DNA from: JASJAR01 sp039198225
Lineage (GTDB): Bacteria; Pseudomonadota; Alphaproteobacteria; Rhodobacterales; Rhodobacteraceae
Assembly (NCBI GenBank): GCA_039198225.1
Contig: JBCCTQ010000001.1
Coordinates: 156,943-220,942 of the forward strand
DNA length: 64,000 nucleotides
Direction: 5' to 3'
Shown here: one piece after another, positions 1 through 8,730 of the stretch
Layout of the letters: each line of letters opens with the position of its first letter
Position numbering within the stretch: position 1 is the first letter of the stretch
Notes under the pieces: generated by a model
Seen by the model: only the letters and a program-made list of their open reading frames with translations
Databases searched by the model: none
What the model was told of the DNA's origin: nothing
Translations under genes and position numbers: made by a program

Positions 1-151
1 GGAAATGGGAGGGCGAGAGGCCCACCTCGGCGGCAATGTCTTCGAGAGCGAGGTCGCGCCCGCCAGCACTGTCAATCCGCTCGATCGCCCGGCGCATGAG
101 CTTCCAGTAATAATGCTGTTCGAGGGGAAGGTCGGGCAGGGTTTCGGACAT
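1..151 (-). CDS. Ada-like HTH / methylated-DNA-cysteine methyltransferase, N-terminal fragment
   Basis: Only the first 50 codons are visible; the rest lies left of the window. The start reads MSETLPDLPLEQHYYWKLM and is preceded by AAAGGAG seven bases upstream. The later residues (LEDIAAEVGLSPSHF) look like the first helix-turn-helix of an AraC/Ada-type domain. This N-terminus resembles the two-domain alphaproteobacterial proteins that join an AraC-like HTH to an O6-alkylguanine methyltransferase, which would fit the divergent repair gene nth. The methyltransferase domain itself cannot be seen, so a plain AraC regulator remains possible. Confidence 0.55.
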   Translation of the reverse strand, partial: MSETLPDLPLEQHYYWKLMRRAIERIDSAGGRDLALEDIAAEVGLSPSHF

Positions 152-304
152 GGCTGGGCTCCTTTGAAGAGGAGATTAGGGATAGGGCGGTCGGACCGCG
201 ACCCGGTTCTTGCGTGAAACGGCCTGAGCGCTGGGTTGTTAGCCTGGTATCTAGATAGACAGAGCTATTCCAATGCATTGACACATGTTGCGGAGGCCAT
301 CGCT

Positions 305-341
305 CGGCCGCGGGTGGGGGAGGATCCCCCGCCGGCGGCCG
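305..341. repeat. Long imperfect inverted repeat in the divergent Ada-like/nth spacer
   Basis: Positions 305-320 pair with 326-341 around a 5-base loop (321-325, AGGAT), with one mismatch (312/334) and one G-T pair. It lies in the 292-base spacer between two divergent genes, where no terminator is needed, so it is more likely a regulatory or structural element or a REP-like palindrome. A TTGACA hexamer at 278-283 and a CAATGCATTG palindrome at 271-280 are the only other signals I see in this spacer. Confidence 0.55.
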
Positions 342-443
342 CGGGATGCCCGGTGGTTCCCACCGGTCGGCGCAGGTGATTTATGTGGGCACGGCAAGCG
401 GCGACCCTAGATCGTTCGGCGCCAAGCCACATGTGGGGGATCC

Positions 444-1088
444 ATGGCCAAGCAACTGCCCTACGGAAGCATGCACGCAATTTTCGAGCGCTTCCGCACC
501 GCTGAAGCCGAGCCCAAAGGCGAACTTCATCACACCAATGCCTACACCCTCGTTGTCGCCGTCGCCCTTTCGGCGCAAGCGACCGACAAAGGCGTCAATA
601 AGGCCACCGCGACGCTCTTCAAGATTGCCGACACGCCGGAAAAGATGCTCGCCCTTGGGGAGGAGGGCGTGATCGAGCATATCAAGACGATCGGGCTCTA
701 TCGCAATAAAGCCAAAAACGTCGTCAAACTCTCTCGGATCCTTGTGGAAAACTACGGCGGCGAGGTTCCGTCCAGCCGGGCTGCGCTCCAATCGCTCCCC
801 GGCGTGGGGCGGAAGACGGCCAACGTGGTGCTCAATATGTGGTTCCACCACCCGGCCCAGGCGGTCGACACCCATATTTTTCGCGTCGGCAATCGGACGG
901 GCATCGCGCCTGGCAAAGACGTCGACGCGGTGGAGCGGGCCATCGAGGACCATGTGCCGGTCGAATTCCAGCAGCATGCCCACCACTGGCTCATTCTTCA
1001 CGGCCGGTATATCTGCACCGCGCGTAAACCAAAATGCGATCTCTGCCTGATATCGGATTTGGTGGGGTGCAAGGAGGCCTGTGCGTGA
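444..1088 (+). CDS. nth: Endonuclease III (DNA glycosylase/AP lyase)
   Basis: A 214-residue protein of normal Nth length. It removes oxidised pyrimidines and nicks AP sites in base excision repair. The helix-hairpin-helix LPGVGRKTA is at residues 118-126, the catalytic Lys is K124 and the catalytic Asp is D142 (VDTHIF). Iron-sulfur cysteines are C191, C198 and C201, but the residue at the usual fourth position (207) is Val, with Cys at 209 and 213 instead. The ATG follows a GGGGGA stretch. The stop overlaps the GTG of the next gene by 4 bases, so the two are probably translationally coupled. Confidence 0.95.
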   Translation: MAKQLPYGSMHAIFERFRTAEAEPKGELHHTNAYTLVVAVALSAQATDKGVNKATATLFKIADTPEKMLALGEEGVIEHIKTIGLYRNKAKNVVKLSRILVENYGGEVPSSRAALQSLPGVGRKTANVVLNMWFHHPAQAVDTHIFRVGNRTGIAPGKDVDAVERAIEDHVPVEFQQHAHHWLILHGRYICTARKPKCDLCLISDLVGCKEACA

Positions 1089-2071
1089 CGAAAACCTATG
1101 AAGTGGTGGGCATCGGCAATGCGGTCGTCGATGTCTTGGCGGAAGCCGATGACAGTTTTCTCGATCTGATGGGAATCGAAAAAGGGATCATGCAGCTTGT
1201 GGAGCGCGAACGGGGCGAAATGCTCTATGCGGCCATGGCGGAACGGGCCCAATTGGCCGGTGGGTCAGTGGCCAACACCCTGGCCGGCCTTGGCAATCTC
1301 GGGCTCAAGACGGCTTTTATTGGCCGGGTGTGGGACGACGCGCTGGGCCAGTTCTACGCGTCCGAAATGGAAGAAATCGGCTGCGCCTTTGTGAATGCAC
1401 CGGTTGCAGGAGGCGAATTGCCGACGTCACGGTCAATGATCTTCGTCTCCCCTGACGGTGAGCGATCAATGAATACCTATCTTGGGATTTCCGCCGAGCT
1501 CGGCCCCGAAGACGTGGCCGATGTGGTGGCCGGCGGCGGCAAGATCCTTTTTCTCGAAGGCTATCTTTACGACAAGCCCAAGGGCAAGGAGGCTTTCGAA
1601 CGCGCCGCAAGCCTTTGCCGATCGGCGGGAGGGAAGGCGGGGATCGCTCTGTCGGACCCGTTCTGTGCCACCCGTCACCGCGACGATTTCCAGCGCCTCG
1701 TCCGCGACCTCGATTTCGTCATCGGCAATTCCCATGAATGGGAAGCGCTCTATGACACCGATCTCGACAATGCCCTGGCCGAGGCGGTCAAAGCCTGTCC
1801 TCTGGTGGTTTGCACCCGTTCCGGCGACCCGGTGGTCCTTTTCGGCGAGGGGAACCGGGTCGACGTGCCGGTGACACCAGTGACTCCGGTCGATGCGACC
1901 GGGGCAGGCGACCAATTCGCGACCGGCTTTATTTACGGCATCGCAACTGGTCGCAATCTTGAAACCTCGGGCCGGATGGGATGCGTAGCCGCCGCAGAAG
2001 TGATCGGACATGTGGGCGCGCGGCCCAATGTTCCATTGGCTGGGCTTTTTGAAGAGGCCGGGCTCGTCTGA
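1085..2071 (+). CDS. PfkB-family sugar/adenosine kinase
   Basis: A 328-residue ribokinase-fold kinase that uses ATP to phosphorylate a sugar or nucleoside. The PfkB signature DATGAGDQFATGF lies near residues 270-282, with the catalytic base Asp in GAGD. The N-terminus (VGIGNAVVDVLAEADDSFL) and the GGSVANTLAGL stretch match the adenosine kinase/PfkB subgroup that often sits next to nth in Rhodobacterales. I chose the GTG at 1085 because it overlaps the nth stop (GTGA). A longer reading from 1034 would lie inside nth. Adenosine is the likely substrate by family resemblance; ribose or fructose cannot be excluded. Confidence 0.85.
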   Translation: MTKTYEVVGIGNAVVDVLAEADDSFLDLMGIEKGIMQLVERERGEMLYAAMAERAQLAGGSVANTLAGLGNLGLKTAFIGRVWDDALGQFYASEMEEIGCAFVNAPVAGGELPTSRSMIFVSPDGERSMNTYLGISAELGPEDVADVVAGGGKILFLEGYLYDKPKGKEAFERAASLCRSAGGKAGIALSDPFCATRHRDDFQRLVRDLDFVIGNSHEWEALYDTDLDNALAEAVKACPLVVCTRSGDPVVLFGEGNRVDVPVTPVTPVDATGAGDQFATGFIYGIATGRNLETSGRMGCVAAAEVIGHVGARPNVPLAGLFEEAGLV

Positions 2072-2083
2072 GACCCAGGCCGA

Positions 2084-3355
2084 CTAGGCGAGCCCTTTGG
2101 TGGCTGCGACAAGGCGGCGGCGGGCGTCTTCTTTGTCGGCGCCGGGCGCCTCTGGGCGCAGCCGTGGCGTGGTGGGCTTATTGTCTGCAAATGCGATGGC
2201 GAGATCTGAGGCGCGGATTTCGGCAACAGTCCGCTCTGGTCTGGACTGCTGAGGTTTGGCCGGACGGGCAGGTGGCCTGGCCGCGTCCCGGTTCAACGCT
2301 GGTGCAGCGGCCTTTTCCGCTACCGGCGCGCGACCCTTATCCGTCCGTTCAGCCACCGCTTCGGCCCGGCGGAGCAACGCTTCGGCCACCGCGGCGGCCC
2401 GGGGTGAGGGCGGCTCTGACTTTTTAAGCGGAGGTTTCGGGATCGCTGCTTCGACCCGGCGACGCACCTTGTCGGCCATAGGCATGGCGCGGGGCGGCAA
2501 TTTGGGCATGGTCTGCGGTTTCTCGTGGATCAACACCTCGCCAACGCGTCCGAACACAGTCTCGACCCCACCTCTGATGCTGCGTACGGCACGGCGAAGC
2601 GACCCAGGCTTTGCACGGGCCGCCGCATCCGCCACCTTGGCCGCTTCCCGCCGCCGGACAGCTTCGCCGACGTCGGCGGCGTGGACCGATTGACCCGAAC
2701 CGGAAAAGACCCTTCCGGCAACCAGATTGGCGGCCAAAATCCCAGCGATATAGACGGTCGGAAGGACGATCTGGAATAAAGGCGCTGGGCCGGTTTTTAG
2801 GATAACGCTCGAACCTAGGGTGAACGCCATAAACCAGCTTGCCGCGGATATCCCAGCAACGGAGTAAAGCGCCCTTTGGGCCTGGATCGGAAGATCGCCT
2901 AAGCGTTTCCCATCAAAGCTCTTGAGCATTGGAAGGGCGACTTCGGCGATAAGTGCGGCGTTGGCCGTAAGGATCATAACCACCGAGAGCTTGGCCCAGA
3001 GTTTCGGCGTAAAGGCCGAAAGCTGGAGACCGGTTCGGAGCGCGATCAGCGCGAACCCGGTGACCCACATGGCGCCGACCGCGATCAAAACGATCCGGTG
3101 GCGATGGTGGAGACTTTGAATCATTCCGTGCGATATCGGCGATTTCCGCCGACATATCATGTAGATCTCGGATTCGATTGCGACGCCAAACCCGATCGCG
3201 ACGGCAAGGAGGTGCAGCAGCCGGAGGCTGTCGGAAACCAGTAAATCGAACACGCGGTTACGGCCTTCAACTTTAGTGGGCACCCCAATCGTGGTGAGCA
3301 TCGCGCCATTCTTGGGAGCCAGTGTGGTGGAAACCTGTCCGAAAGGTGGCGGCAT
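2084..3355 (-). CDS. Integral membrane protein with long basic Ala/Pro-rich cytoplasmic tail
   Basis: A 423-residue protein that I cannot assign to a function. About five hydrophobic segments lie near residues 38-60, 86-106, 118-141, 163-184 and 192-214, followed by a hydrophilic, Ala/Pro/Arg/Lys-rich tail of about 200 residues with low-complexity stretches (RRRVEAA, PPARPAKPQQ). The first Met is uncertain: Met19 (3301) is an alternative. It converges with the kinase gene, leaving only 12 bases between stops. The tail suggests an interaction or linker role, but no catalytic motif is visible. Confidence 0.7.
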   Translation of the reverse strand: MPPPFGQVSTTLAPKNGAMLTTIGVPTKVEGRNRVFDLLVSDSLRLLHLLAVAIGFGVAIESEIYMICRRKSPISHGMIQSLHHRHRIVLIAVGAMWVTGFALIALRTGLQLSAFTPKLWAKLSVVMILTANAALIAEVALPMLKSFDGKRLGDLPIQAQRALYSVAGISAASWFMAFTLGSSVILKTGPAPLFQIVLPTVYIAGILAANLVAGRVFSGSGQSVHAADVGEAVRRREAAKVADAAARAKPGSLRRAVRSIRGGVETVFGRVGEVLIHEKPQTMPKLPPRAMPMADKVRRRVEAAIPKPPLKKSEPPSPRAAAVAEALLRRAEAVAERTDKGRAPVAEKAAAPALNRDAARPPARPAKPQQSRPERTVAEIRASDLAIAFADNKPTTPRLRPEAPGADKEDARRRLVAATKGLA

Positions 3356-3508
3356 GCCTGTTTTGCCGCAACATTGCCCGCTTTGCGCCGGGGATTGGTG
3401 CGCGCCGGGAAAGAGCGCGGCACAATTGTGGTTAACAAAACGTGTGGCCGTGGGGGGCGAGTCTCCAGTCAGGCGCGCCTTTCTTTGGTGCGATCCTACG
3501 CCCGGAGC

Positions 3509-4324
3509 CTATCGTCCTAGCTTGGCATGGACCTCGTCTAGGTCGATCTCACCCCGGGGCAGGCGGTTGGCCGGATCGGTGTCGTACTTAAAGAGTTCAA
3601 AGTCCCGCTTGTAGATCTCGTAAACGAGGTGGCGCGACAGATCGTCGAAATACGCCTCCACCGGATGAACCCGTTTGGGGCCGTGACCTTCGCTTTCGTT
3701 AAAGCGCGGGATCGCGTCGAGATCGACAGCGTGGCGGGTCTCGATCCCACCCAGCACATCGGCCATGCCTTCCGCGAAGCGCTCCGTGAAGAAGATCGCA
3801 TCATAGCGGCCGCCATTCGCAATGAATGTCGAGACATGGCCCGACATGGCCGACCAGTGGATGTCAGGCTCCATGGGTTTTTTCCAGCGAATCGTGTCGC
3901 GCGCGAAAAGGAGAAACCGGCGGAACGAGGCAACTTGGTCGAAGTCGTCCTCCCCGTGAGGCCCGCCCACATCAACCCCGTATTTCTGAATGAGCATTGG
4001 TACGAGATTGCCGCGGTAGCGTTTGCCATTGCGTTGGATGCCGCAGATTTTGTCGAAAAACGAAGACAGTATGCGAGAATAGGGGTTGCGCACGGCGGTG
4101 AAGGCGACGGTCTTCCCGCCTTTAACGGCGGATTCGATCAGTTGCTGGCTATCGGCTTGGGCCCATTTATGGAGCCCGTCCTTGGCATCATGGATATCAC
4201 CGTCGAAAAAGTCACCGTGGTCTGAGTAGTAAAGGACTTGGCCGATGGTGGAGCAGGCACATTTCGGCACGACGCGGTAGAGCACGCTGCCACTCTCGGT
4301 CATCCAAGTGCCGGGAAAACCCAT
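3509..4324 (-). CDS. Sulfotransferase family protein
   Basis: A 271-residue protein with the two PAPS-binding signatures of carbohydrate-type sulfotransferases: the 5' phosphosulfate loop VPKCACST (residues 19-26) and the 3' phosphate motif RNPYSRILSSF (79-89) with its conserved Arg and Ser. It would transfer sulfate from PAPS to a sugar hydroxyl. It has no signal peptide or membrane segment. It is divergent from a Core-2/I-branching glycosyltransferase (132-base spacer), which suggests both act on the same surface glycan. Met8 (4303) is an alternative start. Confidence 0.8.
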   Translation of the reverse strand: MGFPGTWMTESGSVLYRVVPKCACSTIGQVLYYSDHGDFFDGDIHDAKDGLHKWAQADSQQLIESAVKGGKTVAFTAVRNPYSRILSSFFDKICGIQRNGKRYRGNLVPMLIQKYGVDVGGPHGEDDFDQVASFRRFLLFARDTIRWKKPMEPDIHWSAMSGHVSTFIANGGRYDAIFFTERFAEGMADVLGGIETRHAVDLDAIPRFNESEGHGPKRVHPVEAYFDDLSRHLVYEIYKRDFELFKYDTDPANRLPRGEIDLDEVHAKLGR

Positions 4325-4456
4325 GCCGGCCCCGCCCTTTCCTGCCTCTTAGGCCCAGGGAAACCCCAAAACGCTTGCCTCTTCAATCCTCGTTCAGGAA
4401 TAAGAGCTTAACGACGCGGATGGTCAACAGCCGGTGAGGGGCAGTCGAAACAGGGC

Positions 4457-6034
4457 ATGGCGCGGATCGCCTTCATCCTTCTTTGCCACAAAGACGCCGA
4501 TGCGGTGATCGCCCAGGCCGAGCGGCTGGCGGCGGCCGGCGATTACGTGGCAGTGCATTTTGACCGGAACGGGTCCGACCAGGACCACAGCACGCTAACG
4601 TCCGCGCTCGCGACCAATGACCGGGTGGTGATGGCTGGAACGCGCATCGCCTGCGGCTGGGGAGAATGGAGCCTCGTGGAAGCGACGCTGGCGGGCCTCG
4701 TTGCCGCCGAACGCGCCTTCCAGGATGCGAGCCATTTCTACCTCATTTCCGGTGATTGCATGCCGACGAAGTCGGCGCGTTGGATGCATGATTACCTCGA
4801 TTCCCATGACGCGGACTTCATCGAGAGCCACGATTTCTTCAAATCGGGCTGGATCCGGACCGGGTTTCGCGAAGAGAGGGTGATTTACCGCCATTACTTT
4901 AACGAGCGGAACCAGAAGCGTGCCTTTTACGCGGCCTTTGACCTTCAAAAGCGTTTGGGGCTGACACGCAAAACGCCCGCCGATATCGAATTGATGATCG
5001 GCTCCCAATGGTGGTGCCTCCGGCGCCCGACGGTGGAGGCGATCCTCGATTTTGCGTCAAAGCGGCCCGATGTCGTGCGGTTTTTCCGCCGGACTTGGAT
5101 TCCAGACGAGATCTTTTTTCAGACATTGGCGCGCCATCTCGTGCCGGGCGATCAGATCCTAAACCGGACGCCCACATTTCTCATCTTTTCCGATTACGGA
5201 ATGCCGGTGACATTTTACAATGACCATTACGATCTTTTGGTGGGCCAGGATTATCTCTTCGCTAGAAAGATCAGCCCCGAGGCCTTTGAGCTCAAGGACC
5301 GCCTCGGCCGGCTCTTTGCCGATGAGAGCGCGAAGATCGACATATCAGACGAAGGGCGCCGGCTTTATGCATTTTTGACCGGGCGCGGTCGGGTCGGGCA
5401 GCGCTTTGCGCCGCGGTTCTGGGAGCGGGACGCCACAATCGGCCGCGACCGGGAATTGATGATTGTGACTTGCAAAAAATGGCACGTGGCCCGGCGTCTG
5501 ATCGAGCAGGTCTCGGCCCATTCGAACCTTCCCGCACTCGAATATGTTTTCGACGAAGAAGGGCCGAACCTCCCCGGCCTTGGCGGGATCGAAGAAAGCC
5601 TTGCCAAGCGGGCCCGCCATCGGAGAGCCCTCCTGCGGATGCTATTTGATTATTACGAGACAGACCGGATGCTGATTTGCCTCGACCCGTCCAATCTCGA
5701 TCTGGTGAAGGATTTCTACGCGGACCGGTCTGAAACGCGGCTTTTGGAGATAGAGTGCACCTTCTCGGACGCCTACCTTTTGGGCCATGCGCGCCGGGTG
5801 GGGCTTGCGGGTGAGCACACCTCGGAAGAGACCATCACCCGGCTCTTGCCAACCATCAGAAATGACGTGACGGCCGAGATTGACCAACTCCGCGACGCAC
5901 GTTTTCCTGATCATCACCGGATCAGTGACCGGGCCGGAACAGGCGAAAACGCCCGCGCGCTAGCGAAGTTTCTGTCGGTCACACCCGAAACAGCCCAGTC
6001 CATCGCTGAGACCCCGCATCTTTTTGCCGATTGA
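4457..6034 (+). CDS. Core-2/I-branching-type glycosyltransferase (GT14; DUF5928-like)
   Basis: A 525-residue protein. The N-terminal half (1-290) has features of the beta-1,6-N-acetylglucosaminyltransferase family: IAFILLCHKDADAV at the start, FYLISGDCMP, and a GSQWWCLRR block followed by IPDEIFFQT, which supplies the acidic catalytic residue. The C-terminal half (about 300-525) is a separate cytosolic domain of unknown role, seen in rhodobacterial members. No signal peptide is visible. The HIT gene follows directly. It probably builds a branched surface or intracellular glycan, perhaps the acceptor of the neighbouring sulfotransferase. Confidence 0.75.
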   Translation: MARIAFILLCHKDADAVIAQAERLAAAGDYVAVHFDRNGSDQDHSTLTSALATNDRVVMAGTRIACGWGEWSLVEATLAGLVAAERAFQDASHFYLISGDCMPTKSARWMHDYLDSHDADFIESHDFFKSGWIRTGFREERVIYRHYFNERNQKRAFYAAFDLQKRLGLTRKTPADIELMIGSQWWCLRRPTVEAILDFASKRPDVVRFFRRTWIPDEIFFQTLARHLVPGDQILNRTPTFLIFSDYGMPVTFYNDHYDLLVGQDYLFARKISPEAFELKDRLGRLFADESAKIDISDEGRRLYAFLTGRGRVGQRFAPRFWERDATIGRDRELMIVTCKKWHVARRLIEQVSAHSNLPALEYVFDEEGPNLPGLGGIEESLAKRARHRRALLRMLFDYYETDRMLICLDPSNLDLVKDFYADRSETRLLEIECTFSDAYLLGHARRVGLAGEHTSEETITRLLPTIRNDVTAEIDQLRDARFPDHHRISDRAGTGENARALAKFLSVTPETAQSIAETPHLFAD

Positions 6035-6043
6035 GGAATGCCT

Positions 6044-6421
6044 ATGGCCTATGCTTATGACGACGAGAACATCTTCGCGAAGATCCTGAGAGATGAGATC
6101 CCCAACGACACGGTCGCAGAGACCGAGCACACGCTGGTTTTCCGCGATATCCGGCCCCAGGCGCCGGTCCATCTCTTGGTGATCCCGAAAGGAAAATACG
6201 TCGCATATGACGATTTCGCCGCCCGGGCGAGCGAGGCGGAATTGGTCGATTTTCATCGGACGCTGGCCAAGGTGACGGCCGAGGCGGGTGTATCGCCCGG
6301 AGAGGCTGGCCAGGGATACCGCGCGATTTCCAATGCCGGGGACCACGGGCACCAAGAAGTGCCCCATTTCCATGTGCATATCCTTGGAGGCCGGGCTCTC
6401 GGGCCGCTTTTGGTGAGCTAA
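6044..6421 (+). CDS. HIT-family nucleotide-binding protein
   Basis: A 125-residue histidine-triad protein (HINT type) that hydrolyses purine nucleoside phosphoramidates or other adenylylated small molecules in the cytosol. The active-site motif HFHVHILGG is near the C-terminus, and the N-terminus ENIFAKILRDEIP is typical. Two ATGs exist, at 6038 and 6044. I prefer 6044 because GAGGA at 6033-6037 is then six bases upstream, whereas it touches the first ATG. It begins 9 bases after the glycosyltransferase stop and is likely co-transcribed with it. Confidence 0.92.
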   Translation: MAYAYDDENIFAKILRDEIPNDTVAETEHTLVFRDIRPQAPVHLLVIPKGKYVAYDDFAARASEAELVDFHRTLAKVTAEAGVSPGEAGQGYRAISNAGDHGHQEVPHFHVHILGGRALGPLLVS

Positions 6422-6514
6422 CCGCGCCTAAGTGTGAAATGAATTACGATCACGCCAATTGGAGTTTTACGGCTGGACGCTCTGCACATTGCTTCGCTTG
6501 GCCGCGGGCTCAGG

Positions 6515-7372
6515 TCACAGTTCGATTTTCATTCCATCTTGGCCGACGAACAGCGGACCATCCCAATGGCCTTCGACGGCATCCCTCCAATTCTCTTGGC
6601 CGTAGTTCGGATCGTCCGATGGCACGAGGTGCGATAGGGCCAGGCGTTTGACGCCGGCCCTCGTTGCCGCTTTCGCCGCATCTTGCGCATATGTATGCGA
6701 GCGCAGCCAATGGGCCATGAGCTTGTCCGATCCATTTCCGACCCGCGCCAGTAAGGCGGGCAATGCAGCTTCCAGCATGGCTTCATGGATCAGGAGGTCC
6801 GCACCGCGAGAAAACTCCACGAGCGCCTCTATCGGCGCTGTATCGCCCGAAAAAACCACATGGGTTACATCGGTCCTGAACGAGAACGCAAAGGTGTCGA
6901 TGAGGGGAGGGTGTTCGGTACGGATCGCCGAGACGGATATGCCATTCCGTTCCATCACATGGCCCGCGTCGATTTTGTGAAACGTCACGAGATCGCGCAA
7001 ATCAGGTCGCCCTTCATCCTCGATCCGCAAATCGATGTCGGCCTTCATCGAGACCAGAAAGCCGCTCCAATAAATGTCGAGCCCTTCAGGCCCGTAGATA
7101 TCAACATGGGATTTGAGGCCGGCCGTCCACGCCGTGTGCAACAATGGACCGAGTTCCAAGTAGTGATCCGAATGCAGATGGCTGATGAAAATCAAGGATA
7201 TGTCTTTCAGTTGCATACCTTGGCCGATCAAACCCCTCGTCACTCCAAGCCCGCAATCGACGACGATCTGCTGACCGTTGAGGCAAAAGAGGTTCGAGGT
7301 TGGGAATGACGATCCGGGGCGCACGGCAGGCCCGCCTTTGGTCCCCAGGAGGGCCACATAGTCTTGCGTCAT
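6515..7372 (-). CDS. MBL-fold metallo-hydrolase (RNase Z/arylsulfatase-like subgroup)
   Basis: A 285-residue metallo-beta-lactamase-fold hydrolase. The zinc motif SHLHSDHYLELGPL gives HxHxDH; further ligands are the Asp of VVFSGDTAP and the His of LALSHLVPSDD. The N-terminus (LLGTKGGPAVRPG) is like that of MBL proteins found in catabolic operons and annotated as RNase Z-like, though the substrate is usually unknown. It follows the aminotransferase. A TTG at 7387 would give a 4-base TTGA overlap with its stop and is a possible alternative start. It may hydrolyse a lactone or ester intermediate of the pathway, but this is inference. Confidence 0.8.
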   Translation of the reverse strand: MTQDYVALLGTKGGPAVRPGSSFPTSNLFCLNGQQIVVDCGLGVTRGLIGQGMQLKDISLIFISHLHSDHYLELGPLLHTAWTAGLKSHVDIYGPEGLDIYWSGFLVSMKADIDLRIEDEGRPDLRDLVTFHKIDAGHVMERNGISVSAIRTEHPPLIDTFAFSFRTDVTHVVFSGDTAPIEALVEFSRGADLLIHEAMLEAALPALLARVGNGSDKLMAHWLRSHTYAQDAAKAATRAGVKRLALSHLVPSDDPNYGQENWRDAVEGHWDGPLFVGQDGMKIEL

Positions 7373-7383
7373 ATCTGGGTCTT

Positions 7384-8730
7384 TCAAACAGCGGCGAAAC
7401 CAGTTTCAAGCGCAGTGAGGATGGTGGATGCATGATCTTCGGAAAGGACAAGTGGCGGCGAAAGGATCAGATTGGGGCCAGAGACGCGGACCATGGCGCC
7501 ATTTTGATAGGCCACTTCCTGGATGGTCGTGGCCGTAGAAGCGTCGATAGGCGCTTTGGTCTTCCGGTCACTGACCATTTCGATGGCCGTCATTAGACCA
7601 TAGCCTCCCCGCACATCGCCGATGATGTCGTATCGCTCCTTGAGAGCTTTGCACCCTTCATAGATCTGCGTGCCCCGGGCGGCCGCATTTTCAGTGACGT
7701 TCAGGCGTTGAGTTTCCGCAAGACATGCAAGCGCGGCGGCGGCGCCCACCGGATGACCCGAATAGGTATATCCGTGACCAATCTTGGCCTCTGGATTGTC
7801 TTCGAATGCATCGACCATGCGCTCGCCCAACATGACAGCACCAAACGGGAAGTAACCGTTGGTGATGGCCTTGGCGGTAGCCATCATGTCGGGTTGAACA
7901 CCCCAAAGCCGCGCGCCGGACCACGCCCCGGTCCGCCCGTAGGCTGTAATAACTTCGTCGGTGATTAGGAGAATGCCGTTGCGGTTGCAGATCTCCTGCA
8001 CGCCGGGTGCAAAGCTGGGATGCGGCGGGATCACACCACCGGCGCCAAGTATCGGCTCCATAATCATGGCGGCAATCGTGTTGGCGCCTTGAAACGCAAT
8101 TTCGTCCTCAAGGGCCTGGAGGCAGAGCCGCGCTAATTTCTCAGAATTCGTCTCATTAAATGGGTTCCGATACGTGTAGGGCGCCGGGATGTGATAGCAG
8201 CCAGGCAAAAGCGGCTCATACGCGTTTCGGAAATTCGCGTTGCCGTTGACCGATGCGCCTCCGAAATGGGTGCCGTGATATCCCTTCTTGAGGCTCAGAA
8301 ACTTGGTGCGTCCGGCCTCGCCGCGGAGCTTGTGATATTGCCGGGCCAATCTGAGGGACGTTTCGACGGAATCTGACCCTCCTGAGGTGAAAAACGCGCG
8401 TGACATACCGTCGGGTCCGAAGAATGCGCTCAGTTCATAGGACAACTCAATCGAGACATCGTTCGTTGTGCCTCTGAAGGTCGAGTAATAGGGCAGGGTA
8501 TCGAGCTGGCGTGCGATGGCTTCTTTCACGGGCCCACATGAATAGCCGAGATTGACGTTCCAAAGACCCCCGACGCCGTCGACGACCCGGTGACCGTCGA
8601 TGTCGGTGATGAAAACGCCATCGGCGCCTGTGATGATCTTCGGCGGGTTATCGACGCTGTCCTGCGGGGACGTCATCGGATGCCAAAGCAGGCGGCCGTT
8701 GTTTTCCTTAAGGAAGTTCGAATCTTTCAT
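7384..8730 (-). CDS. Class III (omega) aminotransferase
   Basis: A 448-residue PLP enzyme of fold type I. The LLWHPMTSPQD start, the FFTSGGSDSVETSLRLAR block, the ITDEVITAYGRTG block with the PLP-binding Asp, and the catalytic Lys in MATAKAITNGYFPFG are all present, and the length is normal. Such enzymes move an amino group from a terminal amine or omega-amino acid to pyruvate or 2-oxoglutarate, giving an aldehyde. I chose Met at 8730 because it overlaps the regulator's stop (ATGA). The PuuC-like dehydrogenase across the divergent promoter could oxidise its product. Confidence 0.88.
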   Translation of the reverse strand: MKDSNFLKENNGRLLWHPMTSPQDSVDNPPKIITGADGVFITDIDGHRVVDGVGGLWNVNLGYSCGPVKEAIARQLDTLPYYSTFRGTTNDVSIELSYELSAFFGPDGMSRAFFTSGGSDSVETSLRLARQYHKLRGEAGRTKFLSLKKGYHGTHFGGASVNGNANFRNAYEPLLPGCYHIPAPYTYRNPFNETNSEKLARLCLQALEDEIAFQGANTIAAMIMEPILGAGGVIPPHPSFAPGVQEICNRNGILLITDEVITAYGRTGAWSGARLWGVQPDMMATAKAITNGYFPFGAVMLGERMVDAFEDNPEAKIGHGYTYSGHPVGAAAALACLAETQRLNVTENAAARGTQIYEGCKALKERYDIIGDVRGGYGLMTAIEMVSDRKTKAPIDASTATTIQEVAYQNGAMVRVSGPNLILSPPLVLSEDHASTILTALETGFAAV

